A stretch of DNA of 64,000 nt from Comamonas terrae (GCF_001544075.1 NZ_BCNT01000013.1:39503-103502), one strand, 5' to 3'; numbered from the stretch's first letter, positions 28,402 to 38,201 are shown. Translations and numbers: made by a program. Notes: generated from the sequence alone by a model not told the origin.

Positions 28402-31400
28402 TCATTCGTAAACCACCTTGACCTGGGCCGAGCCGGCCTGGGCATACCAGGCAGCCAGGGCCGCATCGCTGGGATAGAAGCGGCTGCCTTCGCCCAGCGC
28501 CAGCTCGCAGGCGGCCGAGCCGCGCTCGTCGCTGCAGACCAGGCCCAGGCGCACCTTGAGCCCGTGCGTGAGCGCGCCGTGCTCGGTCTCCTCCACCCGG
28601 GCCGGAAACTGGCGCAGCAGGCCGGGCACGTCCGGCATCTGCTCGCCCACGTCGACCTGCAGATAGCGCGCGAAGCGGCAACGCGCATCGGCCAGGCTCC
28701 ACATCTGCTGCACCTTCATGCGCAGCCCGCCGCTGAAGTGGTCGGGCTGCAGCTTGCCGGTGACCACCACGAACTCGTCGTCCTTGAGCAGGTCCTTGCA
28801 GGCATTGAGCACCTTCTCGTCCGCCGAAGCCTCGATCACGCCCGACTTGTCGTCGATCTTGAAGATGGCCAGGCGGCCGCGCTGGCCGTTGATGGTGCGG
28901 AACTCACTGATGATGCCGGCCATGGTCTGGGGCTCGCGGCTGTCGCGCATTTCGGCGATGGGCGTGCGCACGAAGCGGCGCACTTCCGCCTCCACCTCGT
29001 CGAACAGATGGCCCGTGAGGTAAAAGCCCACGGCCGTCTTTTCCTGGGTCAGCCGCTCCTTCACGCCCCAGGGCAGCGCTTCGGTCAGAGGCGGCTCGGC
29101 CGTGCTGGAGCCCAGCGCATCGTCGCCCATCATGTCGAACAGGCCGCCCTGGTTGGCATTGGCGATCGAGGTGTTGGCGAATTCGAAGGCCGTGTCGATG
29201 GACGCCACCAGCGAGGCGCGGTTCATGTCCAGGGAATCAAAGGCGCCGGCCTTGATCAGCGCCTCCAGCGTGCGCTTGTTCAGGCGGCTGCGGTCCACGC
29301 GCAGGCAGAAGTCGAACAGGCTCTTGAACGGCCCCTTCTCGCCGCCATGGGGGCCGGTGCCCTCGCCGTTGCGGGCCGCCACGATGGCCTCGATGGCCGC
29401 CTGGCCCGTGCCCTTGATCGCACCCAGGCCGTAGCGGATGACCTTGTCGGTCACGGGCTCGAAACGGTAGACCCCGCGGTTCACGTCCGGCAGCTCGAAG
29501 CTCATGCCCATCCGCAGCGCGTCCTCGTAGAGCACGCGCAGCTTGTCGGTGTTGTCCATTTCCACGGTCATGTTGCCGCAGTAGAACTCGGCCGTGTAGT
29601 GCACCTTCAGCCAGGCCGTGTGGTAGGCCAGCAGCGAATAGGCGGCCGCGTGCGACTTGTTGAAGCCGTAGCCCGCGAACTTCTCCATCAGGTCGAACAC
29701 TTCGTCGGCCTTGGCCTCGTCGATGCCGTTCTTGGCCGCCCCCTCGCGGAAGATTCCGCGGTGCATGACCATTTCCTCGACCTTCTTCTTGCCCATGGCG
29801 CGGCGCAGCAGGTCGGCGCCGCCGAGCGAGTAGCCGCCCAGCACCTGGGCCGTCTGCATCACCTGCTCCTGGTAGACCATGATGCCGTAGGTCTCTGCCA
29901 GCACCTTCTCCACCAGCGGATGCGGGTACTCGACCACCTCGCGCCCGTGCTTGCGCTCGATGAAGCTGGGAATCAGGTCCATGGGGCCCGGGCGGTACAG
30001 GGCGTTCAGGGCGATCAGGTCCTCCAGGCGCGAAGGCTTGGCCTCCTTGAGCATCTGCTGCATGCCGCGCGATTCGAACTGGAACACGGCCTCGGTCTTG
30101 CCGTCGGAGAACAGCTTGTAGGTCGCGTAGTCGTCCAGCGGAATGTTCTCGAACGCGAAATTCTCCTGGCCCTTGTGGCGCTTCATGATGAATTCGCGCG
30201 CGATCTCCAGGATGGTCAGCGTGGCCAGGCCCAGAAAGTCGAACTTCACCAGGCCAACGGCCTCCACGTCGTCCTTGTCGTACATGGCCACCGCCGAGTC
30301 GCTGCCCGGTTGCTGGTACAGCGGGCAGAAGTCGGCCAGCCTGCCGGGGGCGATCACCACGCCGCCCGCGTGCATGCCGATGTTGCGCGTCATGCCTTCG
30401 AGCTTCTGCGCCATCTCGATGACGGTCTTGACGTCCTCTTCCTTCTCGATGCGCTCGGCCAGCAGCGGCTCGGCCTCGATGGCATAGGTGTACTTGTCGC
30501 CTTCCTTCTTCGGGTTGGGCGGGTACTTGAGCGTGACGTGCAGGCCCGGCTTGTTGGGAATGAGCTTGGAGATGCTGTCGCAGAAGGTATAGCTCATGTC
30601 CATGACGCGGCCCACGTCGCGGATGGCGGCGCGTGCGGCCATGGTGCCGAAGGTGGCGATCTGGCTCACGGCATCGCGGCCGTAGCGCTCCTTCACGTAA
30701 TCGATCACGCGGTCACGGTTGGCCTGGCAGAAGTCCACGTCGAAGTCGGGCATGGACACGCGCTCGGGGTTGAGGAAACGCTCGAACAGCAGGTTGTATT
30801 CGAGCGGGTCCAGGTCCGTGATCTTGAGCACATAGGCCACCAGCGAGCCGGCACCCGAGCCGCGGCCCGGCCCGACGGGGCAGCCGTTTTGCTTGGCCCA
30901 CTTGATGAAGTCGCCCACGATGAGGAAGTAGCCCGGGAAACCCATCTTCAAAATGGTGTTCAGCTCGAACTCCAGGCGCTCCACGTAGCGCGGCCGCTCG
31001 GCTTCCCGCCTGGCCGGGTCCAGGTACAGATGGCGCAGGCGCTCGTCCAGGCCCTCATAGGACTCCTGGCGGAAGAACTCCTCCTCCGTCATGCCCTCGG
31101 GCACGGGAAACCTGGGCAGTTGCGGCTTGCCCAGCACCAGGGTCAGGCTGCAGCGGCGCGCGATCTCCACGGTGTTCGCAATCGCGCTGGGAATGTCGGC
31201 GAACAGCTCCTGCATCTGCTGCGCCGTCTTGAAGTACTGCTCGCGCGTGAAGCGGCGCACGCGCTTGGCATTGCCCAGGATCTCGCCTTCGGCAATGCAG
31301 ACGCGCGCCTCATGGGCCTCGTAGTCGTCGGGCCCGAAGAACTGGATGGGATGCGTGGCCACCACCGGCAGGTTGAGCCGGTGGGCCAGCCTCACGCAGG

Positions 31401-31935
31401 CGGCGACATGCGCCTCGTCGTCCGCACGGCCCGCGCGCTGCAGCTCCAGGAAGAAGCGGTGGGGAAACATGCTGGCCATGCGCTGCGCGATGGCTGCGGC
31501 GCCGGCCTCGTCGCCGCGCATCAGCGCCTGGCCCACGGGGCCGGCCTGGGCGCCCGAAAGCACGATCAGGCCCTCGCCCAGTTCCTGCAGCCATTCCCAT
31601 TTGTGCTGAGCCTGGTCGCGCACCACGCCGCGCGTCCAGCCGCGCGCCAGCAGTTCGGAGAGGTTGCGGTAGCCGAGCGTGTTCTGGACCAGCACGATGA
31701 TGCGCGAAGCCGGCGCACCGTTTTCGCCTTCCATGACGATCTCAGCGCCCAGCACGGGCTTGACGCCCTTAGCCCGCCCTTCCTTGTAGAACTTGATGCC
31801 GCCGAACAGGCTGTTGAAGTCGGTGATGGCCATTGCCACCTGCCCGTCTTCTGCAGCCGCCTTGACCACGGCATTTATGCGGTTGGTTCCGTCAACGACG
31901 GAAAATTCTGTGTGCAGGCGCAAATGGACAAACAT
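28402..31935 (-). CDS. dnaE: DNA polymerase III alpha subunit
   Basis: A 1177-residue replicative polymerase of the DnaE1 type. It begins with a PHP domain (HLRLHTEFSVVDG). The catalytic aspartates lie in PDFDVDFCQANRD, with GPGRGSGAGSLVAY before them. The fingers, beta-binding and helix-hairpin-helix regions (GYGFNKSHAAAYSLLAYHTAWLK) and a C-terminal OB fold (AGIISEFRTINGQRGRLAIF) follow. Full normal length. Monocistronic, and divergent from bamD. Confidence 0.97.
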   Translation of the reverse strand: MFVHLRLHTEFSVVDGTNRINAVVKAAAEDGQVAMAITDFNSLFGGIKFYKEGRAKGVKPVLGAEIVMEGENGAPASRIIVLVQNTLGYRNLSELLARGWTRGVVRDQAQHKWEWLQELGEGLIVLSGAQAGPVGQALMRGDEAGAAAIAQRMASMFPHRFFLELQRAGRADDEAHVAACVRLAHRLNLPVVATHPIQFFGPDDYEAHEARVCIAEGEILGNAKRVRRFTREQYFKTAQQMQELFADIPSAIANTVEIARRCSLTLVLGKPQLPRFPVPEGMTEEEFFRQESYEGLDERLRHLYLDPARREAERPRYVERLEFELNTILKMGFPGYFLIVGDFIKWAKQNGCPVGPGRGSGAGSLVAYVLKITDLDPLEYNLLFERFLNPERVSMPDFDVDFCQANRDRVIDYVKERYGRDAVSQIATFGTMAARAAIRDVGRVMDMSYTFCDSISKLIPNKPGLHVTLKYPPNPKKEGDKYTYAIEAEPLLAERIEKEEDVKTVIEMAQKLEGMTRNIGMHAGGVVIAPGRLADFCPLYQQPGSDSAVAMYDKDDVEAVGLVKFDFLGLATLTILEIAREFIMKRHKGQENFAFENIPLDDYATYKLFSDGKTEAVFQFESRGMQQMLKEAKPSRLEDLIALNALYRPGPMDLIPSFIERKHGREVVEYPHPLVEKVLAETYGIMVYQEQVMQTAQVLGGYSLGGADLLRRAMGKKKVEEMVMHRGIFREGAAKNGIDEAKADEVFDLMEKFAGYGFNKSHAAAYSLLAYHTAWLKVHYTAEFYCGNMTVEMDNTDKLRVLYEDALRMGMSFELPDVNRGVYRFEPVTDKVIRYGLGAIKGTGQAAIEAIVAARNGEGTGPHGGEKGPFKSLFDFCLRVDRSRLNKRTLEALIKAGAFDSLDMNRASLVASIDTAFEFANTSIANANQGGLFDMMGDDALGSSTAEPPLTEALPWGVKERLTQEKTAVGFYLTGHLFDEVEAEVRRFVRTPIAEMRDSREPQTMAGIISEFRTINGQRGRLAIFKIDDKSGVIEASADEKVLNACKDLLKDDEFVVVTGKLQPDHFSGGLRMKVQQMWSLADARCRFARYLQVDVGEQMPDVPGLLRQFPARVEETEHGALTHGLKVRLGLVCSDERGSAACELALGEGSRFYPSDAALAAWYAQAGSAQVKVVYE

Positions 31936-32010
31936 GGGCGCTATTGTAGAAAGCCTGCCTCACCCCTGGAGCCTGCGGGACGAAGTCGGCAGGCTGCGGC
32001 GGCAGCCCAT

Positions 32011-32036
32011 TACAATGCCCTGATTCCTTTTCAGGG
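32011..32036 (+). promoter_or_regulatory. Putative bamD promoter -10 and leader hairpin
   Basis: A good -10 hexamer TACAAT lies at 32011-32016, followed by a small inverted repeat CCCTGA...TCAGGG at 32018-32036. No convincing -35 is visible at 17 bases. It lies within the 176-base dnaE/bamD divergent region. Confidence 0.35.
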
Positions 32037-32111
32037 GTGCCGCGGGCGCGGCGCCGCGGTGCGCATCTTGGGCGCCGTGCGGCATGGCCGCCCTGCACTT
32101 CCCTACAGCCA

Positions 32112-32933
32112 ATGATTGCTAGAAAACTGTCCATCATGCCGCGTCGTATTTCACTGACCCTTGTCCCCGCCGTGTTGGTTGCCAGCGTGCTGGCCGGCTG
32201 CTCTAGCACCAAGGACGATCCCACGGCCAAGTGGACACCCGATCGCATCTACACCGAAGCGCGCGACGAGTCCTCCTCCGGCGCCTACGACAAGGCGGTA
32301 CCGCTGTTCGAGAAGCTCGAGGGCCGCGCGGCCGGCACGCCGCTGGCCCAGCAGGCCCAGCTCGAGAAGGCCTATGCCCAGTACAAGGGCGGCGAAAAAG
32401 TGCAGGCCCTGGCCACGCTGGACCGTTTCATCAAGCTGCATCCGGCCAGCCCGGCCATGGACTACGCGCTGTACCTCAAGGGTCTGGTCAATTTCAACGA
32501 CAACCTGGGCATGTTCGCCTGGCTGTCGCGCCAGGACCTGTCCGAGCGCGACCAGAAGGCCGCCAAGGATTCGTTCGAGTCCTTCCGCCAGGTGGTCACG
32601 CGCTTTCCCGACTCCAAGTACGCCGAGGATTCGCGCCTGCGCATGCAGTACATCGTGAACTCCCTGGCCAAGTACGAAGTGCACGTGGCGCGCTACTACT
32701 ACGACCGCGGCGCCTATGTGGCCGCCATTGCGCGCTCGCAGACCGCCATCAAGGAATACCAGGGCGTGCCCGCGATCCGCGATGCCATGGTAATTCTGAT
32801 CAAGTCCTACGACGCCCTGAACATGACCCAGCTGCGCGACGATGCCCAGCGCGTCATGGAGAGCACCTACGGCAAGGACAGCGAGCTCACGCTGAGCTCG
32901 GACAAGAAAGACTCCTGGTGGAAGCTTTGGTAA
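32112..32933 (+). CDS. bamD: Outer membrane protein assembly factor BamD
   Basis: An essential lipoprotein of the BAM complex, about 273 residues. The signal peptide ends with lipobox LAGC, and five TPR-like repeats follow, beginning DRIYTEARDESSSGAYDKAV. The conserved segments FPDSKYAEDSRLRM and VARYYYDRGAYVAAIAR are those of ComL/BamD. Start is ATG 32112, or ATG 32136 with a shorter n-region. A GC-rich hairpin without a T-run (nt 32956-32977) follows. Confidence 0.93.
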   Translation: MIARKLSIMPRRISLTLVPAVLVASVLAGCSSTKDDPTAKWTPDRIYTEARDESSSGAYDKAVPLFEKLEGRAAGTPLAQQAQLEKAYAQYKGGEKVQALATLDRFIKLHPASPAMDYALYLKGLVNFNDNLGMFAWLSRQDLSERDQKAAKDSFESFRQVVTRFPDSKYAEDSRLRMQYIVNSLAKYEVHVARYYYDRGAYVAAIARSQTAIKEYQGVPAIRDAMVILIKSYDALNMTQLRDDAQRVMESTYGKDSELTLSSDKKDSWWKLW

Positions 32934-32939
32934 TCCGCC

Positions 32940-32990
32940 TCTGAGGCGCTTCACACCCCTTCTCTTCGGGAGAGGGGGCATCTTCGATGG
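32940..32990. repeat. Hairpin repeat after bamD
   Basis: CTGAGGCGCTTC is followed by CCCCTTCTC-TTCG-GGAGAGGGG, a stem capped by a UUCG tetraloop. The order of motifs resembles the element after trmB at 12867. Confidence 0.4.
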
Positions 32991-33004
32991 AAGCCCTTTC
33001 GGCC

Positions 33005-35080
33005 TTACAGGCCGCGAGTTGCCGCCAGGGCCTCCAGCGCATTGTGGAATTCTGCCTTGCTGGCGAGCAGCCGCATGGGCGGCAGCGCCGCCATCAGCTC
33101 GGCGCCATAGCCCATGGTCTGCAGGCGCGGATCGCAGACCACCAGCACGCCGCGGTCGGTTTCGCTGCGGATCAGGCGGCCCGCCCCCTGCTTGAGCGCC
33201 ATGGCCGCCTCGGGCAGCATGTAATCGTGGAAGGCGTGCCGCCCCACGCTCTCCAGCCTGCGCGCGCGCGCCTCCACCAGCGGGTCGTCGGGCGGCGGAA
33301 ACGGCAGCTTGTCGATCACCACCAGCTGCAGCACATCGCCGGGCAGATCCACTCCCTCCCAGAACGTGGCCGAGGCCACGAGAATGCAGCCGCGGCCGGC
33401 ACCGGCGTCCTTGCCATGCGGCGCCATCGCTCCGGCAGCCATGAAGCGCTCCATCAGCGCCAGCTTGGGAGCCTGGCCCTGCATCAGCACTTCCAGGTTG
33501 CTGAACAGCCCCAGGGACTGGCGCAACTGCTCGCCGATCAGGTTCAGGGACTTGAGCGTGGTGGTGAGCACCAGCGCGCGCCCGCCGATGCGCTCGGCCG
33601 CATCGCGCACCAGCTGGGCCACCTGCAGGCCATGGGCCGGCGAGCCGGGCGCCGCAAACGGCTGCGGCACATACAGCGCCGCATGGTTCGCATAGTCGAA
33701 AGGGCTGTCCACGCGCAGCACATGCGCGCCGCGCAGGCCGCAGGGCTCGGTGAACCAGCTCAGCTGCGCGTCGCTGCCCAGCGTGGCCGAGGTGAAGATC
33801 CAGGCCACCCGTCCGGCCTCGCCGGCGTCGCCCTCCTCCGGGGCAGCCCCGGCTTCCAGGCTGCGGCCCAGCAGACGCTCGCGCATGATGCGGGAGATGT
33901 TCAGGGGCGAGGCCAGCATCCGCAGGTGCTGTGATCCCACTTCCAGCCAGCGCACGCTGTCCTCTTCGGCGCTGGCCGCAAAGGCCGCCAGCCGGGACAG
34001 CAGCACGGCGCCACGCTCGTGCACGCGCTGCAGTTCGGCGGCCATGGCCTCCATGGCGGCCAGGGGCGCCAGCAGCGCGCGCAGGCTCTGCCCCAGGCGC
34101 ACCAGTGCCGCACGCCAGCGCTGCGCATCCAGCCCCTGGGGCGTCACGCCCTGCCAGGCCAGGCGCGAGCCGGCCGCCGTGCCGGCAACCTGCAGGCGCA
34201 GCTCCCGCACGGCCTGCTCCACGGTGGCGCACAGCACCAGCCAGTCGGCCATTCCGCGTGCATGGGCCTGCGTGGTACGCAGCACATCGCGGGCATAGCC
34301 TATGAGCTGCTGGCTGGTCAGCGCCTCGCCCGCGAATTGCACCCCGGTGTCGTTGAGCTGGTGCGCCTCGTCGATGACCACCACGCCGGTGCTGGGCAGC
34401 AGTTGCGCCACGCCCGATTCGCGCACATCCAGGTCCGCGAACAGCAGGTGGTGGTTGATCACCACCACATCGGCCTCCAGCGCCTGCCGGCGGGCCCGGT
34501 TCACATGGCAGTCCTGCCAGTGCGGGCAGTCCGAGCCCAGGCAGTTGTCCTTGGTGGAGGTGACCAGCGGCACCACGGGGGAGCGCTCGTCCAGCGCGGG
34601 CAGCTCGGCCAGATCGCCCGTGTGCGTGGTGCGCGCCCAGCGTTCCACCGCCGCCACGCCGCGCAGCACCTGGGGGTCCTGCGGCGCCGTGCGCCCCTGA
34701 CGGACCTGATCGAGCCGCTCCAGGCACAGGTAGGCGCTGCGCCCCTTGAGCCGCGCCATGCGCAGCGGCAGGCCCAGCCCATGGACCAGGCGCGGCAGGT
34801 CGCGCGCAAAGAGCTGGTCCTGCAGGGCCCGCGTGGCCGTGGAGACCAGCACGCGCTGGCCGCTGAGCAGGGCCGGCACGAGATAGGCATAGGTCTTGCC
34901 GACACCGGTACCGGCCTCGACCACAAGCACGCGGCGCGCCTCTATGGCCTGGGCCACGGCCTCGGCCATGGCGATCTGGCCGGCGCGCGGCCGGTAGGCC
35001 GGCTCGGCCCGGGAAAGCACTCCGCCCGGCGCAAAGGCCTCGCTCACGGCGCGGGCCAGGGAGTTTGTCTGGGAATCCAA
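33005..35080 (-). CDS. DinG/YoaA-type ATP-dependent DNA helicase
   Basis: A 691-residue superfamily 2 XPD-like helicase. Walker A is EAGTGVGKTYAY and motif II is VVIDEAHQLND. Four cysteines suited to an Fe-S cluster lie between motifs Ia and II (YLCLERL, then CLGSDCPHWQDCH). The C-terminal motifs VASATFWEGVDLPGD and QGAGRLIRSETDRG complete the family set. It acts in repair and in resolving R-loops or replication blocks. Length and the absence of an exonuclease domain favour the YoaA/DinG group. Divergent from the phosphatase gene. Confidence 0.9.
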   Translation of the reverse strand: MDSQTNSLARAVSEAFAPGGVLSRAEPAYRPRAGQIAMAEAVAQAIEARRVLVVEAGTGVGKTYAYLVPALLSGQRVLVSTATRALQDQLFARDLPRLVHGLGLPLRMARLKGRSAYLCLERLDQVRQGRTAPQDPQVLRGVAAVERWARTTHTGDLAELPALDERSPVVPLVTSTKDNCLGSDCPHWQDCHVNRARRQALEADVVVINHHLLFADLDVRESGVAQLLPSTGVVVIDEAHQLNDTGVQFAGEALTSQQLIGYARDVLRTTQAHARGMADWLVLCATVEQAVRELRLQVAGTAAGSRLAWQGVTPQGLDAQRWRAALVRLGQSLRALLAPLAAMEAMAAELQRVHERGAVLLSRLAAFAASAEEDSVRWLEVGSQHLRMLASPLNISRIMRERLLGRSLEAGAAPEEGDAGEAGRVAWIFTSATLGSDAQLSWFTEPCGLRGAHVLRVDSPFDYANHAALYVPQPFAAPGSPAHGLQVAQLVRDAAERIGGRALVLTTTLKSLNLIGEQLRQSLGLFSNLEVLMQGQAPKLALMERFMAAGAMAPHGKDAGAGRGCILVASATFWEGVDLPGDVLQLVVIDKLPFPPPDDPLVEARARRLESVGRHAFHDYMLPEAAMALKQGAGRLIRSETDRGVLVVCDPRLQTMGYGAELMAALPPMRLLASKAEFHNALEALAATRGL

Positions 35081-35246
35081 GTCCTTGTCACTTTCTGCAT
35101 GGCCCGGCAGCGCCGGCCTGCGGCCGCATCCCTGCCGCCTTCACGCCCCACCAGGGTTTTGCGCGGCTTGGCCGCAAGGCCGGGCAGCGCGGCCGATAAT
35201 ACGCAGCTTCGCCACTGGCAGGCGCCTTCGCGCCTTCATTGCCCAC

Positions 35247-36020
35247 ATGTCTTCCAGCTACCGCATCCAGGCCGCCACCGGCATCCACCGCGGCGACAGG
35301 GAATACCAGCAGGACCAGGTCCTGCTCATGCCGCATCCGCATGTGCAGGGCTGCGTGCTGGGCGTGGTGGCCGACGGCATGGGCGGGCGCAGCGGCGGGC
35401 GAAAGGCCTCCGACCAGGTCATGCTCACGGCGCGGCAGCTGTTCGAGCACTTCGATCCCGCCACGGAGAGCGGCGAGCAATTGCTGCGCAGCATTGTGCA
35501 CGATGCCCACACGATGATCCGGCTCACGGCCATTTCGACCGAGCAGGAACCTCACAGCACGTTGGCCGCCTTTGTGGTGCTGCCCAGCGGGCGCTGCCAC
35601 TGCCTGCATTCCGGCGATTCGCGCCTGTACCACTACCACGGCCAGCAACTGCTTTTCCGCAGCAAGGACCACTCCTATGTGCAGGCGCTGGTGGACCGCG
35701 GAACCCTGACCGAGGAACAGGCCCATCACCATCCGCAGTCCAACATCCTGCTGGGCTGCCTGGGCACGCAGGAGCCGCCCACGCTGACCCATCACCTGAT
35801 CGAGCGGCTGCAGCCCGGGGACGCGCTGATGGCCTGCACCGATGGCATCTGGCACTACTTCAGCACGCAGGAGCTGGGCACGGTGCTGGCCGGCCTGGCG
35901 CCCCGCGAAGCCACGGCCTTTCTGATCGACAAGGCGCGCGCCCGCGCCGCGGGCGGCGGCGACAATCTGTCGCTGGCCGTGCTCAAGTTTGCGGCCTTGC
36001 CCGAGGCCTCTTCGGCCTGA
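35247..36020 (+). CDS. PP2C-family serine/threonine protein phosphatase
   Basis: A 257-residue Mg/Mn-dependent phosphatase. The metal-binding motifs are VVADGMGGRSGG near residue 45, HSGDSRLYHY near 130, CTDGIWHYF near 205 and GGGDNLSLAV near 245. The start region reads GDREYQQDQ, the bacterial form of motif 1. No kinase, FHA or type VI secretion gene is adjacent, so the substrate is unclear. ATG 35247 is preferred over the longer frame from 35085, whose first 50 residues look untranslated. A GATAAT -10-like hexamer lies at 35195-35200. Confidence 0.88.
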   Translation: MSSSYRIQAATGIHRGDREYQQDQVLLMPHPHVQGCVLGVVADGMGGRSGGRKASDQVMLTARQLFEHFDPATESGEQLLRSIVHDAHTMIRLTAISTEQEPHSTLAAFVVLPSGRCHCLHSGDSRLYHYHGQQLLFRSKDHSYVQALVDRGTLTEEQAHHHPQSNILLGCLGTQEPPTLTHHLIERLQPGDALMACTDGIWHYFSTQELGTVLAGLAPREATAFLIDKARARAAGGGDNLSLAVLKFAALPEASSA

Positions 36021-36048
36021 CCGGGCCGAACGCCCTGCGTCACTACTG

Positions 36049-36110
36049 AAACAATAGCTTGCTGCGCTTGCCGGCTCCTGATTCCAGGCTTTTATTCATT
36101 TGAAACCATT
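36049..36110 (+). repeat. Palindromic intergenic repeat copy
   Basis: The copy reads AATAGCTTGCTGCGCTTG, then a spacer, then CCAGGC and an AT-rich end TTTATTCATTTGAAACC. It follows the phosphatase stop. The same element order is seen at 38202 and 60483. Confidence 0.55.
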
Positions 36111-36175
36111 GCCTGTATTGCGCAAACAGCTGCTTTTCAAGGAGCAGAGCTGGTACGGCCCTAGCAGGGATGCTT

Positions 36176-36931
36176 TCAGGGCGCAGGCGGCGGCAGCGGC
36201 GCAGCCGTCTGGCCTTTTTCCTTGAGCGCCTGCTGGGCCTTGGCCTTGTGCTCGGCTGCGGCCTTGAGCTTGGCTTCGTAGTCTGCGCGCGCCTTGGGCT
36301 CGCGCTGCGCCGCTTCGGCCTGGCGCCGCTGCTGTTCGGCCTGGTGGCGCTGCACATAGTCGGCCTGTTTGGCCGCGCGCTGCTGGGCCTCCTGCGCACG
36401 CTGCTGCTGCATGGCCTGCTCGTCCACGGGCGGCTTGGGACCCTTGCCCGAAGGCGCGGAGGCGGCGCCCGGCGTAGCGACGCCCGGCGCCTTGTCGCGC
36501 TGCTGGCCCTTCATCGGCGAAGCCGCCTTGTTGGCCTTTTTCTCCTCGATCTGCTGCAGGCGCTCGGCCGCGCGTTCACGGCGCTCGGCCTCGTTCATCT
36601 CGAGTTCGCGCGCGCGCAGCGGTGCATCCTTGTCACGCGCCTCGCGCCGGGCCTCCAGCAGGCAGTCTTCCACGGCGAACTTCTTGTAGCAAAGCGCTTC
36701 GGCCGCCATCTGCTGGCTTTCGATGACGGCGCGTTTCCGGGCGATTTCCACACGCTCGGCCTCGCGCTGCGCCTTGACCTGCGCGCGCTGCTGGTCGCGC
36801 TGCGCCCGCTGCGCGGCGGTGGCCGGCTCGGCGGCCCGTGCCGCAGGCTGGGGGGCCGCCACGGCCAGCAGCACCGAAAGGGAAAGCGCCAGCTGCAACG
36901 GCCGGGCGTGTAGGAACTTGAGTTTCAGCAT
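36176..36931 (-). CDS. Secreted coiled-coil protein, hypothetical
   Basis: A 251-residue protein with a Sec signal peptide (LQLALSLSVLLAVAAPQ, cleavage likely after ARAA). The rest is almost entirely Ala, Gln, Arg, Lys and Glu and is predicted to form a long helix or coiled coil. Two cysteines near residues 80-90 (EALCYKKFAVEDCLLEARRE) are conserved-looking and could form a disulfide. Proteins of this sort are common but uncharacterised in Comamonadaceae. The frame extends to 37036, but the signal peptide supports ATG 36931. Confidence 0.75.
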   Translation of the reverse strand: MLKLKFLHARPLQLALSLSVLLAVAAPQPAARAAEPATAAQRAQRDQQRAQVKAQREAERVEIARKRAVIESQQMAAEALCYKKFAVEDCLLEARREARDKDAPLRARELEMNEAERRERAAERLQQIEEKKANKAASPMKGQQRDKAPGVATPGAASAPSGKGPKPPVDEQAMQQQRAQEAQQRAAKQADYVQRHQAEQQRRQAEAAQREPKARADYEAKLKAAAEHKAKAQQALKEKGQTAAPLPPPAP

Positions 36932-37068
36932 GTGGGGCAGGGCTTGCGCAAGCCATGGTCCGGCCGCAGCGGCCTTCCCGGAACGGGCCTGCGCAAGTCG
37001 TGGTTGGATCCGGCGGATCGATGGACAGGCTGCCATCTTACGGCCTGCCGCAATCCACCCCGCAAAGT

Positions 37069-38166
37069 TCAGGTCAAGCTGGTATCGACGGTGCGCCGCT
37101 CCAGCTGCAGGTATTCCTTGGAGCGCATCTCGTTGAGGCGCGAGACCGTGCGCGGAAACTCGTGGGCCAGCGGGCCCTCGGTATAGATCTGCTCGGGCGG
37201 CACGGCGGCGGACATGATGAGCTTGACATGGCGGTCGTACAGCACGTCCACCAGCAGCGTGAAGCGCCGCGCGGCCGAGGCCATGTTCACATGCAGCTGC
37301 GGTACGTCCGACAGCAGGATGGTGTGGAACTGCGTGGCGATTTCAAGATAGTCGTTCTGCGAGCGCGGACCCGCGCACAGCTCGCGGAAATCGAACCAGA
37401 CCACGCCGCCGGCGCGGCGCTTGGCGGCGATCCTGCGCGTCTCGATCTGCACCACGGGCTCTTCGTCATGGGCCTCGGCCAGACGGTTGAAGGTGTCCTG
37501 CATGGCGGCATCGGCCTCGGGCCCCAGCGGGCAGTGGTAGAGCTTGGCATCCTCGAGCGTGCGGCGGCGGTAGTCCGTGCCGTTGTCCACGTTCACGACT
37601 TCCATGCGCTCGTTGAGCAGCGCGATCGCGGGCAGGATGCGGTCGCGGTGCAGGCCGCCCGGATACAGGTCGTCGGGCCGGAAGTTGGACGTGGTCACAA
37701 AGCCCACGCCGTTGGCGAACAGCGATTCGAGCAGCCTGTACAGGATCATCGCGTCGGTGATGTCCGCCACATGGAATTCGTCGAAGCAGATGAGCTTGTA
37801 CTTCTTGGCGATCTTGGCGCCCAGTGCATCGAGCGGGTTCTGCGTGCCCTGCATCAGGTGCATCTCGCGGTGCACCTCGCGCATGAATTCGTGAAAGTGC
37901 AGCCGCACCTTGCGCTTGATCGGCACGGCGTTGAAGAAGCACTCCATCAGAAAGCTCTTGCCGCGCCCCACGCCGCCGTACATGTAGACGCCCTTGGGCA
38001 GGTCGGGATGGTTGATCAGCTTCTTGAGCGCATTGGAGCGGCGCTGCTTGTAGGCCGCCCAGTCGTCGGCGCAACGCTGCAGGGCCTCCACGGCCCGCAG
38101 CTGCGCGGGGTCGCTGTGAAAGCCTTTGGCTGCCAGTTCTGCCTCATAGGCCTGTTTTACGTTCAC
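37069..38166 (-). CDS. zapE: Cell division protein ZapE (AFG1-family ATPase)
   Basis: A 365-residue P-loop ATPase. Walker A is GGVGRGKSFLMECFF, Walker B is LICFDEFHVADITDA, and TTSNFRPDDLY is the sensor segment. ZapE binds the Z-ring and is needed for division under stress in E. coli. It lies between lpd (same strand, upstream in transcription at higher coordinates) and the coiled-coil protein, separated from lpd by a repeat copy and about 177 bases. Confidence 0.92.
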   Translation of the reverse strand: MNVKQAYEAELAAKGFHSDPAQLRAVEALQRCADDWAAYKQRRSNALKKLINHPDLPKGVYMYGGVGRGKSFLMECFFNAVPIKRKVRLHFHEFMREVHREMHLMQGTQNPLDALGAKIAKKYKLICFDEFHVADITDAMILYRLLESLFANGVGFVTTSNFRPDDLYPGGLHRDRILPAIALLNERMEVVNVDNGTDYRRRTLEDAKLYHCPLGPEADAAMQDTFNRLAEAHDEEPVVQIETRRIAAKRRAGGVVWFDFRELCAGPRSQNDYLEIATQFHTILLSDVPQLHVNMASAARRFTLLVDVLYDRHVKLIMSAAVPPEQIYTEGPLAHEFPRTVSRLNEMRSKEYLQLERRTVDTSLT

Positions 38167-38201
38167 TCTCCGTCTCCATTCCCATCCAGACGCTCAAAAA
38201 A

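Noticed and set aside
28564..32115. Very long open frame (about 1180 codons) on the plus strand across dnaE
   Set aside because: It is the mirror of dnaE codon bias in a high-GC genome: His/Gln/Ala/Val-rich, no recognisable domain. The minus strand encodes complete DnaE.
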